Source: an uncultured Acidimicrobiaceae bacterium
Lineage (GTDB): Bacteria; Actinomycetota; Acidimicrobiia; Spongiisociales; UBA5794
Direction of reading: 5' to 3'
Assembly (NCBI GenBank): GCA_947258635.1
Contig: CAMYJM010000261.1
Span: 1-8,663 of the forward strand
DNA length: 8,663 nt
Shown piece by piece: positions 7,043 to 8,663 of the stretch. Within the stretch, counting starts at the first letter, position 1. Every line of letters starts with the position of its first letter. The translations under genes were made by a program, and so were the position numbers. Below the pieces are notes generated by a model. It saw nothing but the letters and a program-made list of their open reading frames with translations. It was not told the DNA's origin and made no database searches.

Positions 7043-7048
7043 ATGCTA
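7043..7048 (-). promoter_or_regulatory. Candidate leaderless -10 box of the LCP gene
   Basis: TAGCAT (TAnnnT) reads on the minus strand and ends six bases before the GTG at 7036. This is the spacing expected if transcription starts at the start codon. No Shine-Dalgarno precedes the GTG and no clear -35 is visible. Confidence 0.5.
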
Positions 7049-7122
7049 CCGGTCACCTTGGCGAATGCAGCCCCGGCCCGAGGGCGCTGCGCTGCGATGA
7101 GAAACCCGTCTCACCAGCCCTG

Positions 7123-7128
7123 TACCCT
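7123..7128 (+). promoter_or_regulatory. Candidate leaderless -10 box of the DinB-family remnant
   Basis: TACCCT (TAnnnT) ends six bases before the ATG at 7135. GGAG touches the ATG with no spacer and so cannot serve as a normal ribosome binding site. A small inverted repeat, TGAGA/TCTCA (7098-7113), lies just upstream. Confidence 0.4.
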
Positions 7129-7134
7129 CCGGAG

Positions 7135-7546
7135 ATGCTCCCATTTGAGAAGACCCCGAAGACCGTCACCGAGAAGGAAACGCTGGTTGGCGTGCTCAAC
7201 GAGCTGCGGGCCGTGATGCTGTGGAAACTCGACGGCCTCGACAGGGAGCAGGCATCGCGCCCGATGGTGCCCTCGGGCACCAGCCTGCTCGGGATTGTCA
7301 AGCACCTCGCCTGGGTGGAACGGTGGTGGTTCGTCGACTTCATCGGCGGGGAGAAGCTCGATTACCCGTGGAGCGAAGAGGATCCCGATGCCGACTTCCG
7401 TGTCGAGGATCACGAGACGATTGGGGCCACGTTCCTTGCGCTGGGTGCTCGTCCACATGATCGACGAAACCGGGCGCCACGCCGGGCACGCCGACATCGT
7501 CCGTGAGCTGATCGACGGCACGACCGGCTATTACCCGGAGAACTAG
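7135..7546 (+). pseudogene. DinB/DUF664-family protein, internally deleted and frameshifted
   Basis: DinB/DUF664 proteins are four-helix metal-binding enzymes, several of them thiol transferases (mycothiol or bacillithiol). The reading frame from ATG 7135 gives a good N-terminal part, including LLGIVKHLAWVERWWF with the first metal-ligand His (H57), up to about residue 103. It then turns into an Arg-rich nonsense tail ending near 7506. The expected C-terminus, SLRWVLVHMIDETGRHAGH with the other two His, continues in the next frame from 7433 to the TAG at 7546. Family members normally have about 30-40 residues between these parts, so a block is missing as well as the frame being changed. As written, no single product carries all ligands. 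A sequencing or assembly error cannot be excluded. The gene ends six bases from the convergent macro-domain gene. Confidence 0.75.
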
Positions 7547-7552
7547 GCCGGG

Positions 7553-8116
7553 CTAAGCGGCTGCATCGGGCGTCAGTGCCCGGGCGAACATCCCAGCGAT
7601 GGCTTCGCCGAACCCGACGAGGCGGACCTCTGCCAGTTCGGTGTCGTTGGTGTCCAGCCAACCCGTCACTGCCTCGGCAATGATCGCAGTCGCCTCTTGG
7701 GGCGGATAGCCAAAGATCCCGGCCGATATCGCCGGGAATGCGATCGACTCGAGAGCGTGGGCTTCCGCCGCTTCGAGGGCTGCGCAGGCAGCATCACGCA
7801 ACATTGCCGCGTTGTCCTGGCCTTCGCGATAGCGAGGTCCGACAACGTGGATGACATGGGACGCCACCAGCATGCCGCCGGTCGTCACCGCCGCCTGGCC
7901 ACGGCCTACGGGGCCATGCTGGCGCACCCACGCGTCCGATTCCTCTTGGATGACCCGGCCGCCCGTGCGAACGATGGCCTGGGCGACGCCGCCGCCGTGC
8001 TGCAGGCTCTCGTTCGCGGCGTTGACCACGGCTGCAACCGGTTGCCTGGTCAGGTCGCCGTGCACCGCCATGACGTTGGTGTTCTTGATCCTGATCAGAG
8101 CCAGGGGAGTGTCCAT
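7553..8116 (-). CDS. Macro-domain protein (ADP-ribose binding or hydrolase)
   Basis: 187 residues, a stand-alone macro domain. Diagnostic motifs are AVHGDLTRQPVAAVVNAAN at 17-35 (D21 for adenine, N32 and N35 near the distal ribose), the glycine loop HGGGVAQAI (40-48), ASHVIHVVGP (85-94) and SIAFPAISAGIFGYP (124-138), the phosphate-binding loop. The order and wording resemble the archaeal AF1521 type. Such proteins bind ADP-ribose and often remove it from proteins, nucleic acids or O-acetyl-ADP-ribose. It is cytoplasmic, with no signal peptide. No ADP-ribosyltransferase or sirtuin gene lies in the window, so it does not look like a toxin-antitoxin pair here, although the right side is cut. The ATG at 8116 has no Shine-Dalgarno but has TACGAT six bases upstream. 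A 7-bp-arm inverted repeat sits right behind that box. Confidence 0.9.
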   Translation of the reverse strand: MDTPLALIRIKNTNVMAVHGDLTRQPVAAVVNAANESLQHGGGVAQAIVRTGGRVIQEESDAWVRQHGPVGRGQAAVTTGGMLVASHVIHVVGPRYREGQDNAAMLRDAACAALEAAEAHALESIAFPAISAGIFGYPPQEATAIIAEAVTGWLDTNDTELAEVRLVGFGEAIAGMFARALTPDAAA

Positions 8117-8122
8117 GTCGAG

Positions 8123-8128
8123 ATCGTA
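8123..8128 (-). promoter_or_regulatory. Candidate leaderless -10 box of the macro-domain gene
   Basis: TACGAT (TAnnnT) reads on the minus strand and ends six bases before the ATG at 8116, the same spacing as for the LCP and DinB-family starts. Confidence 0.5.
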
Positions 8129-8131
8129 ACG

Positions 8132-8150
8132 CCTCGACGGCCGGTCGAGG
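8132..8150. repeat. Inverted repeat beside the macro-gene -10 box
   Basis: CCTCGAC-GGCCG-GTCGAGG has perfect 7-bp arms with a 5-base centre. It begins three bases from the putative -10 hexamer, so it covers the promoter spacer and -35 side and suits an operator. It also lies 48 bp after the stop of the AlkZ-like gene and could be a terminator hairpin, but no T-run follows. Confidence 0.45.
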
Positions 8151-8198
8151 TCGGGCCCGGCGTCGGTCGCTCGAGTTGGGCGGCCTGGCAGCCGCAGC

Positions 8199-8663
8199 TC
8201 AGTACAGGTCCCAGTCGACGATGGTGTTCTCCGGGGCGCCCGGTAGAGGCAGTGCGGCGGCTGCCTCGGCTACCGCTTCGGCGAGGTCCGCCACCTCATG
8301 ACCGGGAAACGGCGCGAAGGTGAGATGCCGATCGCGGCGCCGCCAGGTCGCGGCGATTTCGCCGTCGCGGACGAGCACTCCCGGCAACGGCGCCCTCGGG
8401 TAGATCCGGCTGTGCAGGTCGGGGTCGGGAGCGAGCAGCGGGCCGCAAATGCGGTTGATGTACACGTCTTCGGGGGGTAGCAGTACCAACCCGCGCGGCG
8501 GCGACGACTGCAAAGCGGCTTCCAGGTCGGCGGCCAGCATCAGCGCCTCGTGGCCGCCGACATCGATGGTGGCCAGTTCGGGCGCCAATGCCCTCATCGT
8601 CTCCGCGGCGTCGTCCCGGCTGCTTCCGGTCCACCACTGCAGTCCGCTGGCGGTCGCCGGTCC
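8199..8663 (-). CDS. AlkZ-like winged-helix DNA-binding protein (HTH_42 family), C-terminal part
   Basis: 154 residues are visible; the N-terminus lies beyond the right edge. The fragment opens with GPATASGLQWWTGSSRDDA, matching the helix-turn-helix segment that recurs in HTH_42 (YcaQ/AlkZ-like) proteins. It continues through PPRGLVLLPPEDVYINRI, then DLHSRIYPRAPLPGVLVRDGEIAATWRRRD, the beta-rich C-terminal domain of that family. Characterised members are DNA glycosylases that unhook interstrand crosslinks or protect antibiotic producers from their own alkylating product; many others are uncharacterised. The N-terminal catalytic region is not visible, so activity cannot be judged. It reads toward the macro-domain gene with an 82-bp gap that holds a promoter-like box and an inverted repeat, so the two are probably separate transcripts. 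Confidence 0.75.
   Translation of the reverse strand, partial: GPATASGLQWWTGSSRDDAAETMRALAPELATIDVGGHEALMLAADLEAALQSSPPRGLVLLPPEDVYINRICGPLLAPDPDLHSRIYPRAPLPGVLVRDGEIAATWRRRDRHLTFAPFPGHEVADLAEAVAEAAAALPLPGAPENTIVDWDLY

Noticed and set aside
7697..8323. Plus-strand open frame opposite the macro and AlkZ-like genes
   Set aside because: It spans two real genes and the gap between them on the other strand and shows no domain signal.

Overview
The window is GC-rich chromosomal DNA with strong G/C third-position bias, several GTG starts, weak or absent Shine-Dalgarno sequences and TAnnnT hexamers placed directly upstream of start codons. With an LCP cell-wall ligase, a DUF664-type DinB remnant and an AlkZ-like winged-helix protein, this points to an actinobacterium (Actinomycetota). 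I cannot place it below phylum from sequence alone. No rRNA, tRNA, CRISPR, insertion sequence or prophage gene was seen.

Layout. Positions 1-2149 (minus, cut by the left edge) hold a multidomain protein: an intact response-regulator receiver, a degenerate GGDEF domain, two membrane helices, a processive family-2 glycosyltransferase and further membrane helices. A 317-bp divergent region (2150-2466) separates it from a plus-strand pair: a CxxC AhpD/carboxymuconolactone-decarboxylase-like protein (2467-3000) and a glutaredoxin-like protein (3000-3278), which share one base (TGATG). Converging on these is a 652-residue membrane sensor histidine kinase (3298-5256, minus). A gene-free 355-bp segment with inverted repeats separates it from an LCP-family protein (5612-7036, minus). 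A 98-bp divergent gap leads to a broken DinB/DUF664 gene (7135-7546, plus). It converges on a macro-domain protein (7553-8116, minus), and the C-terminal part of an AlkZ-like winged-helix protein (8199-8663, minus) runs off the right edge.

How the genes may work together. The left two thirds concerns envelope and surface-polymer biology: a glycosyltransferase wired to a phosphorelay receiver, a histidine kinase with no adjacent classical response regulator, and an LCP ligase that attaches glycopolymers to peptidoglycan. The most interesting reading, which is inference, is that the kinase phosphorylates the receiver of the glycosyltransferase fusion and so controls polymer synthesis after translation rather than through transcription. 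The AhpD-like/glutaredoxin pair looks like a small thiol-redox module. The right end (DinB remnant, macro domain, AlkZ-like) has a loose thiol, nucleotide-damage and ADP-ribose theme but no operon.

Regulation. Three genes (LCP, DinB remnant, macro) carry TAnnnT exactly six bases before the start codon, the layout expected of leaderless actinobacterial transcripts. Only the AhpD-like gene has a clear Shine-Dalgarno sequence.
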